Shown one piece after another: positions 16,788 through 25,118 of a stretch of DNA of 41,255 nucleotides. The stretch is from contig CAMDEU010000009.1 of the NCBI GenBank assembly GCA_945897085.1, positions 1 to 41,255 on the forward strand. Reading direction: 5' to 3'. Each line of letters opens with the position of its first letter. Positions within the stretch are counted from its first letter, which is position 1. A program made the position numbers and the translations under genes. A model generated the notes under the pieces. That model was not told the DNA's origin. It did not search any database and worked only from the letters and a program-made list of their open reading frames with translations. This DNA comes from Spirosoma fluviale (GTDB lineage Bacteria > Bacteroidota > Bacteroidia > Cytophagales > Cyclobacteriaceae).

Positions 16788-17333
16788 GTGGAGACGCAGA
16801 CTAGCAACGAATATAAGGAAGTAATCGCCCGATGTAAAGAATTGTTCCGTAAGAAAACCATCGATTATGGGACAGCTTGGAGAATTTTGAGATTGCCTTC
16901 GCTCACAGACCAGATTTTCATTAAGGCCCAACGGGTGAGGTCTATTCAAGAAAAAGGAAATCAAAAGGTGAATGATCCCATCGTCGATGAGTTTGTAGGG
17001 ATTATCAATTATTGTTTGATCGCCTTGATTCAAATCTCGCTTGCGGATGACGAGCGCATGGAAATTCCTTTCGACGAGTTAGAACCGCTCTATGATCACT
17101 GGACTAGCTCTACCAAGGGACTTCTTGAAAATAAGAACCACGACTATGGAGAGGCTTGGAGAGAAATGCGTGTTAGTTCGATGACTGATATCGTATTGAT
17201 GAAACTGTTTCGCGTCAAGCAAATTGAAGACAACCAAGGGAATACCTTAGTCTCCGAAGGCATTGAAGCCAACTATCAAGACATGATTAATTATGCAGTG
17301 TTTTGCCTTATTAAATTAGGATACCATGAATAA
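16788..17333 (+). CDS. DUF1599 protein with an internal duplication
   Basis: A 181-residue protein starting at a GTG. It consists of two related halves, each with a K-x-x-DYG-x-AWR motif: KKTIDYGTAWRILRLPSLTD (about 22-41) and KNHDYGEAWREMRVSSMTD (about 114-132), each followed by a helix ending in a conserved INY segment. This is the DUF1599 (nucleotide-modification-associated) family; members are helical, and their role is not established. No signal peptide or membrane segment is present. It overlaps the next gene by 8 bases and starts 31 bases from folP on the other strand. Confidence 0.85.
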   Translation: METQTSNEYKEVIARCKELFRKKTIDYGTAWRILRLPSLTDQIFIKAQRVRSIQEKGNQKVNDPIVDEFVGIINYCLIALIQISLADDERMEIPFDELEPLYDHWTSSTKGLLENKNHDYGEAWREMRVSSMTDIVLMKLFRVKQIEDNQGNTLVSEGIEANYQDMINYAVFCLIKLGYHE

Positions 17334-18420
17334 GAACCTATTTTTCTGGATTCTCCGCCTTTTGGTGGGGGGGCTTTTTGTATTTTCTGGATTGATTAAG
17401 GTCAATGATCCGGTGGGTACAGCCATCAAGTTGGAAGAGTATTTTGATGTGTTTTCCAATGATATTGCTCCATTTTTCTACCAATTAAAGCCTTATGCAC
17501 TTCCGCTAGCTGTATTTTTGGTGGTTTTTGAGGTTGTTTTGGGCATTATGCTTTTGGTCGGAGTAAGGTTGAAAGAGACGGTATGGGCCTTAGCTTCTAT
17601 GATCCTCTTTTTCACTTTTCTAACCTTTTACTCCGCCTATTTCAATAAGGTTACCGATTGCGGTTGCTTTGGTGATGCGATCAAATTGACCCCTTGGGAA
17701 TCCTTCTACAAAGACATCATCTTGTTGGTATTGATATCTTTTCTGTTTTTCTTCAGTAAGGATCTTCCCAAGAATGCTCCTCGCTGGGCAAATTATACGG
17801 CTGGGCTAAGTTTATTCCTCTCCTTAGCTTTAGCAGTATATGCGATTCAAAACCTGCCATTTATCGACTTCAGAGCCTATAAGATTGGAGTCAATATCCC
17901 TGTCAACATGCAGCCTTCCGCACCTATGGTTTATACCTATGTAATGAAAAAGGGAGGGGAGCTCGTGTACCTCGATCAGTACCCTACGGATGAAAGCTAT
18001 GAGTTTGTTGAAATGACCCTCAACAATCCGGAAGCATTGCCAAAAATTTCCGATTTTGCTGCTTGGAATAGGGAAGGGGACCAATCGGAATTTTTATTCC
18101 AAGGAAACAAGGTGATTTTGCTCAGCAGCAATTTAACAAAAATGAGTTCCTCCAATTTGGACCAACTTACGCAGCTATTTTCTTCGCTTCAAAAAGCGCC
18201 GGTTGACCTCATTTTTATGGCAGCTGCTACGCAAGAGGAAATTGATGCTTTGATAAAAAAAATGGGTTGGTCGGTGCAAGGACTTCAGGCGGATGCCACT
18301 GTTGTAAAAACTATTATGCGCGCCAATCCTGGGATTATGCTCTTGAAAGATGGGGTAGTGGTTCAAAAATACCACCACAACAATACCCCAGAGGCTTTAG
18401 AAGTGCTTGAACTATTTTGA
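17326..18420 (+). CDS. DoxX/BT_3928-like inner-membrane protein
   Basis: A 364-residue protein with about four membrane segments in the first 145 residues and one near 157-175, followed by a soluble C-terminal half. The N-terminal RLLVGGLFVFSGLIKVNDPVG and the Cys-pair motif DCGCFGDAIKLTPWE (111-125) are typical of the DoxX/MauE-like BT_3928 family of Bacteroidota. The paired cysteines near the membrane suggest a thiol-redox link, as in MauE, but the function is unknown. It overlaps the DUF1599 gene by 8 bases and its TGA overlaps the aroK ATG by one base. Confidence 0.85.
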   Translation: MNKNLFFWILRLLVGGLFVFSGLIKVNDPVGTAIKLEEYFDVFSNDIAPFFYQLKPYALPLAVFLVVFEVVLGIMLLVGVRLKETVWALASMILFFTFLTFYSAYFNKVTDCGCFGDAIKLTPWESFYKDIILLVLISFLFFFSKDLPKNAPRWANYTAGLSLFLSLALAVYAIQNLPFIDFRAYKIGVNIPVNMQPSAPMVYTYVMKKGGELVYLDQYPTDESYEFVEMTLNNPEALPKISDFAAWNREGDQSEFLFQGNKVILLSSNLTKMSSSNLDQLTQLFSSLQKAPVDLIFMAAATQEEIDALIKKMGWSVQGLQADATVVKTIMRANPGIMLLKDGVVVQKYHHNNTPEALEVLELF

Positions 18421-18950
18421 TGAATAAGCAGCTCAAAGTTGTATTGGTAGGCCTTCCAGGTTCGGGGAAAAGCACTTTTGGTAGGCAGCTGGCAAAGGAG
18501 CTTGCCTTTCCTTTTTTGGATCTAGACAAACTGATCGAGGAACGCTATCAATTGAAAATAGCAGAAATTTTTTCACTCCATGGCGAAGGTAAATTTCGAG
18601 AATGGGAGACTTTGGTTCTCGAAGATACTTTGAAACAAGATCTTGCATTTGTTTTGGCATCAGGGGGTGGCACACCCTGTTTTAATGACAATATGGATCT
18701 GATCAATTCCCAAGGTGTTTCGGTTTACCTGGATGTTCCTCTGGCATCAATTTCCCATCGCTTGCAATCTTCAACTGCCGAGCAAAGGCCTTTATTTCAG
18801 GGTTTAGACCAAGTAGAGATCACTTTAAAACTCAAATCTTTAGTAGTGACTCGAGAATATTTCTATAGTCAGGCAAAAATAAAGCTCAGCGGTGAAGATT
18901 TTTCCGCTGAGCTGCTTTTAGCTGAATTGATTTTGAACCTTAAAAATTAA
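18420..18950 (+). CDS. aroK: shikimate kinase
   Basis: AroK phosphorylates shikimate in aromatic amino acid synthesis. The 176 residues show the P-loop GLPGSGKSTFG (11-21), the shikimate-binding Asp36 (LDLDKLIEER), Arg60 (GKFREWE), SGGGTPC (81-87) and the lid arginine in AEQRPLF. I use the ATG at 18420, which overlaps the upstream TGA; a TTG lies one codon earlier. The 3' end overlaps the convergent outer-membrane protein gene by 11 bases and contains a strong hairpin (18883-18913) that works as a terminator on the opposite strand, so this part of the gene does double duty. Confidence 0.94.
   Translation: MNKQLKVVLVGLPGSGKSTFGRQLAKELAFPFLDLDKLIEERYQLKIAEIFSLHGEGKFREWETLVLEDTLKQDLAFVLASGGGTPCFNDNMDLINSQGVSVYLDVPLASISHRLQSSTAEQRPLFQGLDQVEITLKLKSLVVTREYFYSQAKIKLSGEDFSAELLLAELILNLKN
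18872..18914 (-). terminator. terminator for the outer-membrane gene, embedded in aroK
   Basis: The arms AGCTCAGCGG (18883-18892) and CCGCTGAGCT (18904-18913) are a perfect 10-base inverted repeat around an 11-base loop. On the minus strand the hairpin starts 26 bases after the outer-membrane protein stop and is followed by TTATTTTTG, the pattern of an intrinsic terminator. On the plus strand the bases lie within aroK codons. Confidence 0.75.
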
Positions 18951-20454
18951 AACCAACTGTAATTACTGCTGAGGTAATTGAATTTTTTATTTCAGTTAGG
19001 GGACCATAGTTAAGACCGTTGTTATCCAGTACTTTATAGCTTCGGTAGAGGCTGTTGAACTTTTGGTTTACCAAAGAAAAGTCTAGTTTAAAAGATTTGA
19101 ATTGAGCACCAATTCCTCCAGAAAGTTGCTGCGTACTCTGATCTACCGATGAACTAATTAAATAGGGGTCACCCATATAAGCATATCCTGCGCGAATTCT
19201 CCATTTTTCAATTTTAGCTTCTCCTCCCAGTCTATAATTAATCGTACTGGTGTACAAATCTTGGATGACTTGGTTGTCGGGAGCTTCATTAAAATCTGTA
19301 GAATTGATTCGGGCTACACTGTAATCCACCCAATCCACATCTGCGGAGATAAATCCATGTTTACCTAAAAAGATTGTGGCCCCACCTCCGATTTTAAATG
19401 GAGTTCTGAGTCCGTAATTGCTCAGAAAGACATCTGAAACCGCATTTTCTGTACCTAAGGTCTTATTTTCTTGCGCGAAATAATAGTTAGCATAGTTTGC
19501 AGACAAACTTGCATCATATTCTTCGTTTAAAGCAAACCAAGTTGGTGTTTGAAGTACGAAGCCCAGATTTACGTAATCGATAGGTTTGTATATCGCGCCT
19601 AAATTAAGGTTGACTCCAGTACCATTGATATACAAATTTTCTAGCAAGGAGGAATTGATTAGAGGCTCATTTGCAAAGGCTTCATTATATTTTTTGATGG
19701 AGGAGAATTCGAGTGAGCGTATTCCTAAACTACCGCCAATGAAAAGTTTGTGGTTAAAATTAGCACCATAGCCAAAATTAATTTGACTTGCATTTCCTTT
19801 CTGGGTAATATTTTCGTCTTGAAATGGTACACCTAACACGAAGGAATCGTAAGATTTGGGATTGGTAATTGGGTTACCATTGGCATCTACCGCAATCGGG
19901 TTGATGAGGTAGGTCTGGTAGGCTAGACCAGTGAGCCCTCTCCTTTCAATTTCGCTTTCTGCAATCCCAGAAGCATCCTTTAAATAAAAGTCAATGATTG
20001 AGCTTTCTCCTAATTTATCGGAATAGTATCCAAATTTATTCGAAAAATTGGCAATTCGTTGAATGCTAAATCCCCAAGCCCCGCCTTTGAAAGCACCTTT
20101 TTCTAAGGGACCCTTGGGACTGGCACCAACAAAACTCAAGTTGGGAAGTGAGAAATCAGAAGTAGAATAGGATTTGGTTTGACCTAAATAGGTGGCATCT
20201 GCTGACCATAGGTCATAGCCCAAACTTAGACTTGCTTCAGAGTTTCGAAAAAAACCAAGTCCAGCAGGATTACCAGAAAGGTTGGATACATCTCCTCCAA
20301 GGGACCACTGTGTGCCACCCACACCTACAATTCTGGCAGATCCAGCAGGGGTGGATTTGCTAAATCGATACGCATCTTCGAAATAGCCACTTTGGGCCAA
20401 TACGCTCCCAGAAGTCAGTGAGAAAAAGCATAGGAATAGGGCAAATAACCTCAT
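18940..20454 (-). CDS. outer-membrane beta-barrel protein (OmpP1/FadL-like)
   Basis: A 504-residue protein with a signal peptide (MRLFALFLCFFSLTSGSVLAQ), then the opening typical of Bacteroidota 'hydrocarbon transport' proteins: SARIVGVGGTQWSLGGD, LSGNPAGLGFF and SEASLSLGYD. The rest is alternating hydrophobic strands ending in a C-terminal aromatic residue (ITVGFNF), as expected for an outer-membrane barrel. This resembles the FadL/OmpP1/TodX family, which brings hydrophobic compounds across the outer membrane, but the substrate is unknown. The gene converges with aroK and its last 11 bases overlap it. I see no regulatory motif better than a weak AGACTTTG upstream. Confidence 0.82.
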   Translation of the reverse strand: MRLFALFLCFFSLTSGSVLAQSGYFEDAYRFSKSTPAGSARIVGVGGTQWSLGGDVSNLSGNPAGLGFFRNSEASLSLGYDLWSADATYLGQTKSYSTSDFSLPNLSFVGASPKGPLEKGAFKGGAWGFSIQRIANFSNKFGYYSDKLGESSIIDFYLKDASGIAESEIERRGLTGLAYQTYLINPIAVDANGNPITNPKSYDSFVLGVPFQDENITQKGNASQINFGYGANFNHKLFIGGSLGIRSLEFSSIKKYNEAFANEPLINSSLLENLYINGTGVNLNLGAIYKPIDYVNLGFVLQTPTWFALNEEYDASLSANYANYYFAQENKTLGTENAVSDVFLSNYGLRTPFKIGGGATIFLGKHGFISADVDWVDYSVARINSTDFNEAPDNQVIQDLYTSTINYRLGGEAKIEKWRIRAGYAYMGDPYLISSSVDQSTQQLSGGIGAQFKSFKLDFSLVNQKFNSLYRSYKVLDNNGLNYGPLTEIKNSITSAVITVGFNF

Positions 20455-20517
20455 ATAGGTAATAGTTAGGTTGTAGTAGTTAACGTAGCAAAGTCTGATT
20501 TCGGATAATTTTTCCGC

Positions 20518-20543
20518 AAAAAAAAAGGGGAATTAATTCCCCC
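20518..20543 (-). terminator. terminator overlapping the repetitive-lipoprotein stop codon
   Basis: On the minus strand GGGGAA and TTCCCC (20527-20542) flank a TTAA loop and are followed by nine T (20518-20526). The TAA stop codon (20533-20535) lies inside the hairpin, so the terminator and the last codons share bases. Confidence 0.75.
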
Positions 20544-21915
20544 TTCCTCTGGATCCTCCTGAGCTACTGCTGCCTGAGGATCCGCTTGAACTTCTACTTG
20601 GTGCGCTCATGGCGCCACCGGAACTAGATCTGCTCGGAGCACTAAAGCTAGAAGAGTTGTAGCTTGACCTACTCGGCGTGCTTCCTTGGTTGTAACTATT
20701 TGACTCACTTCGATCATAGGAAGAACGAGTTGCCCCATTACTTGATCCAGTAGATCTATTGTAGGAAGGACTACTGTTCGTCGAACGAGTGGCTCCGGTA
20801 TCATATGAACCCATATTTGGACTGCTAGAATAGCCTCTACCGGTGCTACTTGGTGCCACAGATGGTCTTGCGGATTGTGCCGAATTTCTAGATGGGACAC
20901 CTTCACTTCTGCTAGCAGCTGCTGAGTTTACATTTCTTGTATCACTTTCTACACGACTTCTTCCAGAAGAATAGTATTCGTTTTGTGAGGTGCTGAAGTC
21001 ACGAGTGGCAGTATTGTTAGATTCAGTTGAACCCAATCTTCTTGGCGATGCACCACCTGAGTTGGCTACATTTTCTCTGGCTTGAGCTCGAGCGGTATTG
21101 GGAGTTCCTGTAGATTGTGCTACACCTCCAGTACCATTGCTCATGGAAGAACCACGGCTTGGTCTTGCACCATAGACCACACTGCGTCCACCATTTTCAT
21201 TTCCTGTAAGAATAATGATCGGTCCAGTAGCATAAATTGGTCTACCCATTGCCCCCCAAGAGTTTCCTCCCCAGAAAGAATTGAAAAAGCCACCATTCCC
21301 CATATACGAATACATTGAAGAGTAGTAAGGACTTCCCCAACCCATACCAAAGCCTAGATTGAAACCCGGTCTATATCCCCAAGCAGAGTTGAAAAATGGA
21401 TCATACATACCCATTCCGAAAGGACTCATTCCCATCATTCCCATTCCATATGGACTATACCCCATCATTCCCATTCCAAAAGGACTATATCCAAAATTGA
21501 ATGCAGAATTGCCCCAGCCTGAATTACCCCAGCCAGAGTTGAAATTCGAAACGCGGAAGCTGTTGTATATATCAATATTGGGCGTAGAATTATTGGTAGC
21601 AGCTGCCTCGTTTTCTTCAAAGTAGACCACATCTTCTCCAGAGGAGGTATTTAGCTGTCCATATCTTGAAAGATATTCTGGATTAACGTTTTTGGAGCTG
21701 AAATTTTCCTGCGGTACTACTGACGAATTAGCAAAATTTTGAAAAGTGGAAGGCTGGTTATTTGCTACCATATTTTCTGTTGCTTTTTTCACGTCCGCAG
21801 ACATGAAATACAAATTATCTTCAAATGAGTTTACTGCCATTTTGTTTGAAGTGCAGGAAACCAACACAGAAGTGCACAGAAGTGCAGAGGCGGAAATAAA
21901 GGCGAGTTTCTTCAT
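20533..21915 (-). CDS. low-complexity lipoprotein with Gly-Met repeats and Ser-rich tail
   Basis: A 460-residue protein with a type II signal peptide (lipobox LVSC, Cys21). Residues 22-120 are unremarkable and polar. Residues 120-230 are rich in Gly, Trp, Met and Tyr, with two NSGWG copies and three near-identical 10-residue units starting SPFGMGMMGY (144-173). Residues 255-460 are Ser/Gly/Asn/Arg-rich and disordered, with many SRSS-type clusters. I do not know a function; similar proteins occur in related genomes. The composition suggests a surface-exposed or adhesive protein. It is divergent from proS, with an inverted repeat between them. Confidence 0.75.
   Translation of the reverse strand: MKKLAFISASALLCTSVLVSCTSNKMAVNSFEDNLYFMSADVKKATENMVANNQPSTFQNFANSSVVPQENFSSKNVNPEYLSRYGQLNTSSGEDVVYFEENEAAATNNSTPNIDIYNSFRVSNFNSGWGNSGWGNSAFNFGYSPFGMGMMGYSPYGMGMMGMSPFGMGMYDPFFNSAWGYRPGFNLGFGMGWGSPYYSSMYSYMGNGGFFNSFWGGNSWGAMGRPIYATGPIIILTGNENGGRSVVYGARPSRGSSMSNGTGGVAQSTGTPNTARAQARENVANSGGASPRRLGSTESNNTATRDFSTSQNEYYSSGRSRVESDTRNVNSAAASRSEGVPSRNSAQSARPSVAPSSTGRGYSSSPNMGSYDTGATRSTNSSPSYNRSTGSSNGATRSSYDRSESNSYNQGSTPSRSSYNSSSFSAPSRSSSGGAMSAPSRSSSGSSGSSSSGGSRGRGN
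21411..21492. repeat. 30-base tandem repeat, 2.7 copies, within the lipoprotein gene
   Basis: Units begin at 21411, 21441 and 21471 and share CCATTCC, then GGACT, then CCCATCATTC. The third unit is cut short at about 21492. The unit length is a multiple of three, so copy-number change would keep the frame and add or remove a 10-residue Gly-Met block. Confidence 0.85.
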
Positions 21916-21932
21916 AGGTGAAGTAGTTTATG

Positions 21933-21947
21933 TTCCGTTATACGGAA
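21933..21947. promoter_or_regulatory. perfect inverted repeat between lipoprotein gene and proS
   Basis: TTCCGTTATACGGAA: six-base arms around a three-base centre, 17 bases upstream of the lipoprotein start. The size fits a dimeric regulator's operator, or a short hairpin in the lipoprotein leader. I know no factor that binds it. Confidence 0.4.
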
Positions 21948-21976
21948 TGTCCAAGTAGAGGTTGTACTTTTTGGGT

Positions 21977-21984
21977 TATATTTG
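21977..21984 (+). promoter_or_regulatory. candidate Bacteroidota -7 element for proS
   Basis: TATATTTG matches TAnnTTTG exactly and would start transcription near 21991, about 43 bases before the proS ATG. No convincing TTTG lies at the -33 distance. Confidence 0.4.
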
Positions 21985-22033
21985 TACTTCCAACTAATCA
22001 AAATAAACACATTTCTCCTTATACAACAAGTAA

Positions 22034-23515
22034 ATGAGTAAAGGACTTCCAAAACGCAGTGAAGATTATTCCCTCTGGTACAATGAACTAGTAAAAAAGG
22101 CTGATTTGGCTGAGAATTCGCCAGTTAGAGGGTGCATGGTGATTAAGCCCTATGGGTATTCCATTTGGGAAAAAATGCAGGCTGAACTGGACCGAATGTT
22201 CAAGGAAACAGGTCATTCAAACGCATATTTTCCACTATTTATACCAAAATCATTTTTAAGCAAAGAGGCAAGCCATGTGGAAGGATTTGCCAAAGAATGC
22301 GCTGTTGTGACGCACTATCGTTTAAAAAATGCAGAAGATGGTTCGGGGGTGATTGTAGATCCAGAGGCGAAATTAGAAGAGGAGCTCATTGTTCGTCCTA
22401 CCTCAGAGACAGTCATATGGAGTACCTATAAAAATTGGATCCAATCTTACAGGGACTTGCCGTTGTTAGTCAACCAATGGGCAAATGTGGTGCGCTGGGA
22501 AATGCGAACCCGTTTGTTTTTGAGGACTACCGAATTTTTATGGCAAGAAGGCCATACTGCTCATGCTACGGCAGAAGAGGCAATGTCCGAGACGGTACAA
22601 ATGATGAATATTTACGCCCAATTCTCGGAAGAGTTTATGGCGCTCCCTGTTTTGAAAGGTAAAAAAACCGCGAGCGAACGGTTTGCGGGTGCAGATGAAA
22701 CCTTATGTATTGAAGCCTTGATGCAAGATGGTAAAGCACTTCAAGCAGGTACATCCCACTTTTTAGGTCAAAATTTTGCCAAAGCCTTTGACGTTAAATT
22801 TGCAACCAAAGAAGGGGGCTTGGAATATGTATGGGGAACTTCTTGGGGAGTGAGTACGCGGTTGATGGGGGCATTGATTATGGCGCATTCGGATGATAAC
22901 GGCTTGGTCTTGCCTCCTAAACTTGCTCCATTTCAAGTGGTGATCGTGCCGATTTATAGAGGAGAGGAGGAATTGGCATTGATTTCGTTGAAAGCGAAGG
23001 AAATCATCGCTGAGCTTCGGAAAGATGGTATCAGTGTCAAATACGATGATCGAGATACGCAGAAGCCTGGATGGAAGTTTGCGGAGTATGAATTGAAAGG
23101 AGTGCCTGTTCGGATTGCGCTAGGTCCTCGAGATTTAGAGAATAAGACCTTAGAAATTGCCAGAAGAGATACGCTGACCAAGGAATCCTTCCAGTGGGAG
23201 GAGATGCCAATTGCTCAAAAAATTGGGACACTTTTGGACGATATTCAGGAGCGGATTTATCGAAAGGCTTTTGATTTTAGAAAAGAAAATACGACCGAAG
23301 TAAATAGCTGGGAAGAATTTAAGCAGGTTTTGGAACAGAAAGCAGGATTTTTGGCAGCGCATTGGGACGGAACCACCGAGACTGAGGAAAAAATTAAGGA
23401 GCTAACTAAAGCAACCATTCGATGCATTCCTTTGGATCAAGTACCGGAGCAAGGGGTCTGCGTGTACAGTGGAAAGCCCTCCTCAGGAAGGGTACTATTT
23501 GCCAAGGCCTATTGA
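22034..23515 (+). CDS. proS: prolyl-tRNA synthetase, archaeal/eukaryote-like form
   Basis: ProS charges tRNA-Pro. The 493 residues fit the shorter form without the bacterial editing insertion. Class II motifs are visible: the RPTSETVIW region (121-129), motif 2 RWEMRTR to [12 protein letters not shown] (154-179), and motif 3 [16 protein letters not shown]. The anticodon-binding domain follows ([10 protein letters not shown]), and the C-terminal extension ends in FAKAY with a terminal tyrosine, as in Thermus and eukaryotic enzymes. The start [18 protein letters not shown] matches this form. The gene is probably its own transcription unit: a candidate promoter precedes it and a hairpin terminator follows. 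Confidence 0.96.
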   Translation: MSKGLPKRSEDYSLWYNELVKKADLAENSPVRGCMVIKPYGYSIWEKMQAELDRMFKETGHSNAYFPLFIPKSFLSKEASHVEGFAKECAVVTHYRLKNAEDGSGVIVDPEAKLEEELIVRPTSETVIWSTYKNWIQSYRDLPLLVNQWANVVRWEMRTRLFLRTTEFLWQEGHTAHATAEEAMSETVQMMNIYAQFSEEFMALPVLKGKKTASERFAGADETLCIEALMQDGKALQAGTSHFLGQNFAKAFDVKFATKEGGLEYVWGTSWGVSTRLMGALIMAHSDDNGLVLPPKLAPFQVVIVPIYRGEEELALISLKAKEIIAELRKDGISVKYDDRDTQKPGWKFAEYELKGVPVRIALGPRDLENKTLEIARRDTLTKESFQWEEMPIAQKIGTLLDDIQERIYRKAFDFRKENTTEVNSWEEFKQVLEQKAGFLAAHWDGTTETEEKIKELTKATIRCIPLDQVPEQGVCVYSGKPSSGRVLFAKAY

Positions 23516-23529
23516 TTTTGTAGCTTTTT

Positions 23530-23560
23530 AAAAACCTGAAATTTCGGTTTTTAATTTTTT
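23530..23560 (+). terminator. intrinsic terminator after proS
   Basis: AAAAACC (23530-23536) pairs with GGTTTTT (23546-23552) around a short inner GAAATTTC palindrome with one bulged T, followed by AATTTTTT. It lies 15 bases after the proS stop. Confidence 0.65.
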
Positions 23561-23613
23561 CCCTAAGTATTCGTCAGAATCTAGTAGATTAGAGCCTGAT
23601 TATCTCCTGTACA

Positions 23614-24072
23614 ATGGAAATTTTAGTATTAAGTGCACTGCTGCTCATTGGCTTAGTTTTGCTATTGGTTGAAATTATCTTTATCCCCGGAACAACTGTT
23701 GTGGGAATTTTTGGATTTCTGGTAAGCGTGGCTGGACTTGTATTTGCATTTTTAAATTTTGAGTATTCCATGGCCTTTTGGATTACCGGCATTGCTCTAG
23801 TGATCAATTTTGGAGCAGTTTGGTATGGGTTTAGTTCAGGAGTGTGGAAGAAATTCTCCTTAAAGTCGACTCAGGTCGGTGGGGCCTTTGATGGCAGAAC
23901 CGATGGGTTGGAAGTAGGAATGAAGGGATTGGCAGTTTCCGATATCAAGCCTTACGGGAAAGCATCATTTAATGAGCTCTGGGTAGAGGTGAAGTCTGAG
24001 TCTGGGTTTATTGAGGTGAATAGCCCAGTCACCATCATTAAAATTGAAAACAATAAAATCAGTGTAAACTAA
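23614..24072 (+). CDS. NfeD-family membrane protein
   Basis: A 152-residue protein with membrane segments at about 3-22, 28-48 and 56-73, including the motif VEIIFIPGTTVVGIFGF, and a C-terminal beta domain (about 85-152) of the NfeD OB-fold type (VGMKGLAVSDIKPYGKA, LWVEVKSESGFI). This is the short NfeD form without the protease domain. It precedes the flotillin-like gene by 6 bases, the standard partner arrangement: NfeD proteins are thought to act with flotillin-type proteins in membrane organisation. The start follows a 98-base gap holding the proS terminator. Confidence 0.9.
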   Translation: MEILVLSALLLIGLVLLLVEIIFIPGTTVVGIFGFLVSVAGLVFAFLNFEYSMAFWITGIALVINFGAVWYGFSSGVWKKFSLKSTQVGGAFDGRTDGLEVGMKGLAVSDIKPYGKASFNELWVEVKSESGFIEVNSPVTIIKIENNKISVN

Positions 24073-24078
24073 AAAAAT

Positions 24079-25080
24079 ATGTTTGAAGACAGTTCATTAT
24101 TCGTTTTGATTGCTGCCTTTGCTGGCATCGTTCTCCTATTTATTTTCTTGTATTTTGTTCCAGTAAACCTTTGGATTACGGCTCAATTTTCGAATGTCCG
24201 CGTTGGAATTGGGGAGTTGATTGGAATGCGAATTCGGAAAGTGCCACCAAGCTTGATTGTTAATGCGATGATTACAGCGACTAAGGCTGGTTTGCAATTA
24301 ACTACCAATGACTTGGAAACCCACTTTTTAGCTGGAGGAAATGTTCCCACCGTCATTCGAGCGTTGATTTCTGCGGATAAGGCCAATATTGTCTTAAGTT
24401 TTAAGCAGGCAACTGCGATTGATTTGGCAGGCAGAGATGTTTTTGAGGCAGTTCAAATATCAGTTAATCCAAAGGTGATCAATACTCCCAATGTGGCTGC
24501 GGTAGCAGCGGATGGGATTCAGTTGGTGGCTAAGGCACGGGTAACCGTTCGGGCAAACATTGCGCAGCTAGTAGGTGGCGCAGGTGAAGAAACCATTTTG
24601 GCTAGAGTAGGAGAAGGCATTGTTACTTCTATTGGTTCTTCTTTAGATCACAAGTCTGTGTTGGCAAATCCTGACAAAATATCTAAGCTGGTCTTATCCA
24701 GAGGCCTTGATGCAGGAACAGCCTTTGAAATCCTCTCCATTGACATCGCAGACATCGATGTAGGAGCAAACATTGGAGCTAAACTTCAAATAGATCAAGC
24801 GTCTGCCGACTTGAAAGTGGCAGAGGCTAGAGCAGAGGAGCGCAGAGCCATGGCAGTGGCCTTGGAGCAGGAAATGAAAGCCAGGAATGTCGAAATGCGA
24901 GCAAAAGTAATCGAGGCTGAGGCAGAGATTCCAAAGGCAATCGCTGAGGCATTCCGTTCTGGTCAGATTGGTGTGATGGATTACTACAAGATGGAAAACG
25001 TGAAGTCTGACACGGCTATGCGTGATTCCATTGCTAAATCAGGGAAGGATCCCAAAGATTCAGGATCTTCGAAATCCTAA
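24079..25080 (+). CDS. floA: flotillin-like protein FloA
   Basis: A 333-residue protein of the FloA (UPF0365) family, a bacterial scaffold protein of ordered membrane regions. It has an N-terminal membrane anchor (about 8-30, [20 protein letters not shown]), an SPFH/PHB-like domain (about 35-215) with [21 protein letters not shown], and an Ala/Glu-rich coiled coil (about 235-290) with [20 protein letters not shown]. The C-terminus is short and charged. It forms a pair with the NfeD gene upstream (6 bases) and ends at a shared terminator with the convergent WG-repeat gene. Confidence 0.95.
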   Translation: MFEDSSLFVLIAAFAGIVLLFIFLYFVPVNLWITAQFSNVRVGIGELIGMRIRKVPPSLIVNAMITATKAGLQLTTNDLETHFLAGGNVPTVIRALISADKANIVLSFKQATAIDLAGRDVFEAVQISVNPKVINTPNVAAVAADGIQLVAKARVTVRANIAQLVGGAGEETILARVGEGIVTSIGSSLDHKSVLANPDKISKLVLSRGLDAGTAFEILSIDIADIDVGANIGAKLQIDQASADLKVAEARAEERRAMAVALEQEMKARNVEMRAKVIEAEAEIPKAIAEAFRSGQIGVMDYYKMENVKSDTAMRDSIAKSGKDPKDSGSSKS

Positions 25081-25090
25081 ACATCAAAAA

Positions 25091-25118
25091 TAAAAGGGAG
25101 TTTTAAGCTCCCTTTTTT
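25091..25118. terminator. bidirectional terminator between floA and the WG-repeat gene
   Basis: AAAAGGGAG (25092-25100) pairs with CTCCCTTTT (25108-25116) across a 7-base loop, with T runs on both strands. The stop codon of the WG-repeat gene (25103-25105) lies in the loop, so its last codons form one arm. Confidence 0.85.

Noticed and set aside
16757-16861. 35-codon N-terminal extension of folP
   Set aside because: It overlaps the DUF1599 gene and shows no similarity to FolP; the ATG at 16756 gives the normal start.
20607-20906. 99-residue alternative frame on the same strand as the lipoprotein tail
   Set aside because: An alternate-frame shadow of a Ser-rich low-complexity region, without a start signal or known motif.
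21411-21492. Possible CRISPR array
   Set aside because: The units are contiguous without spacers and encode in-frame amino-acid repeats in a lipoprotein.
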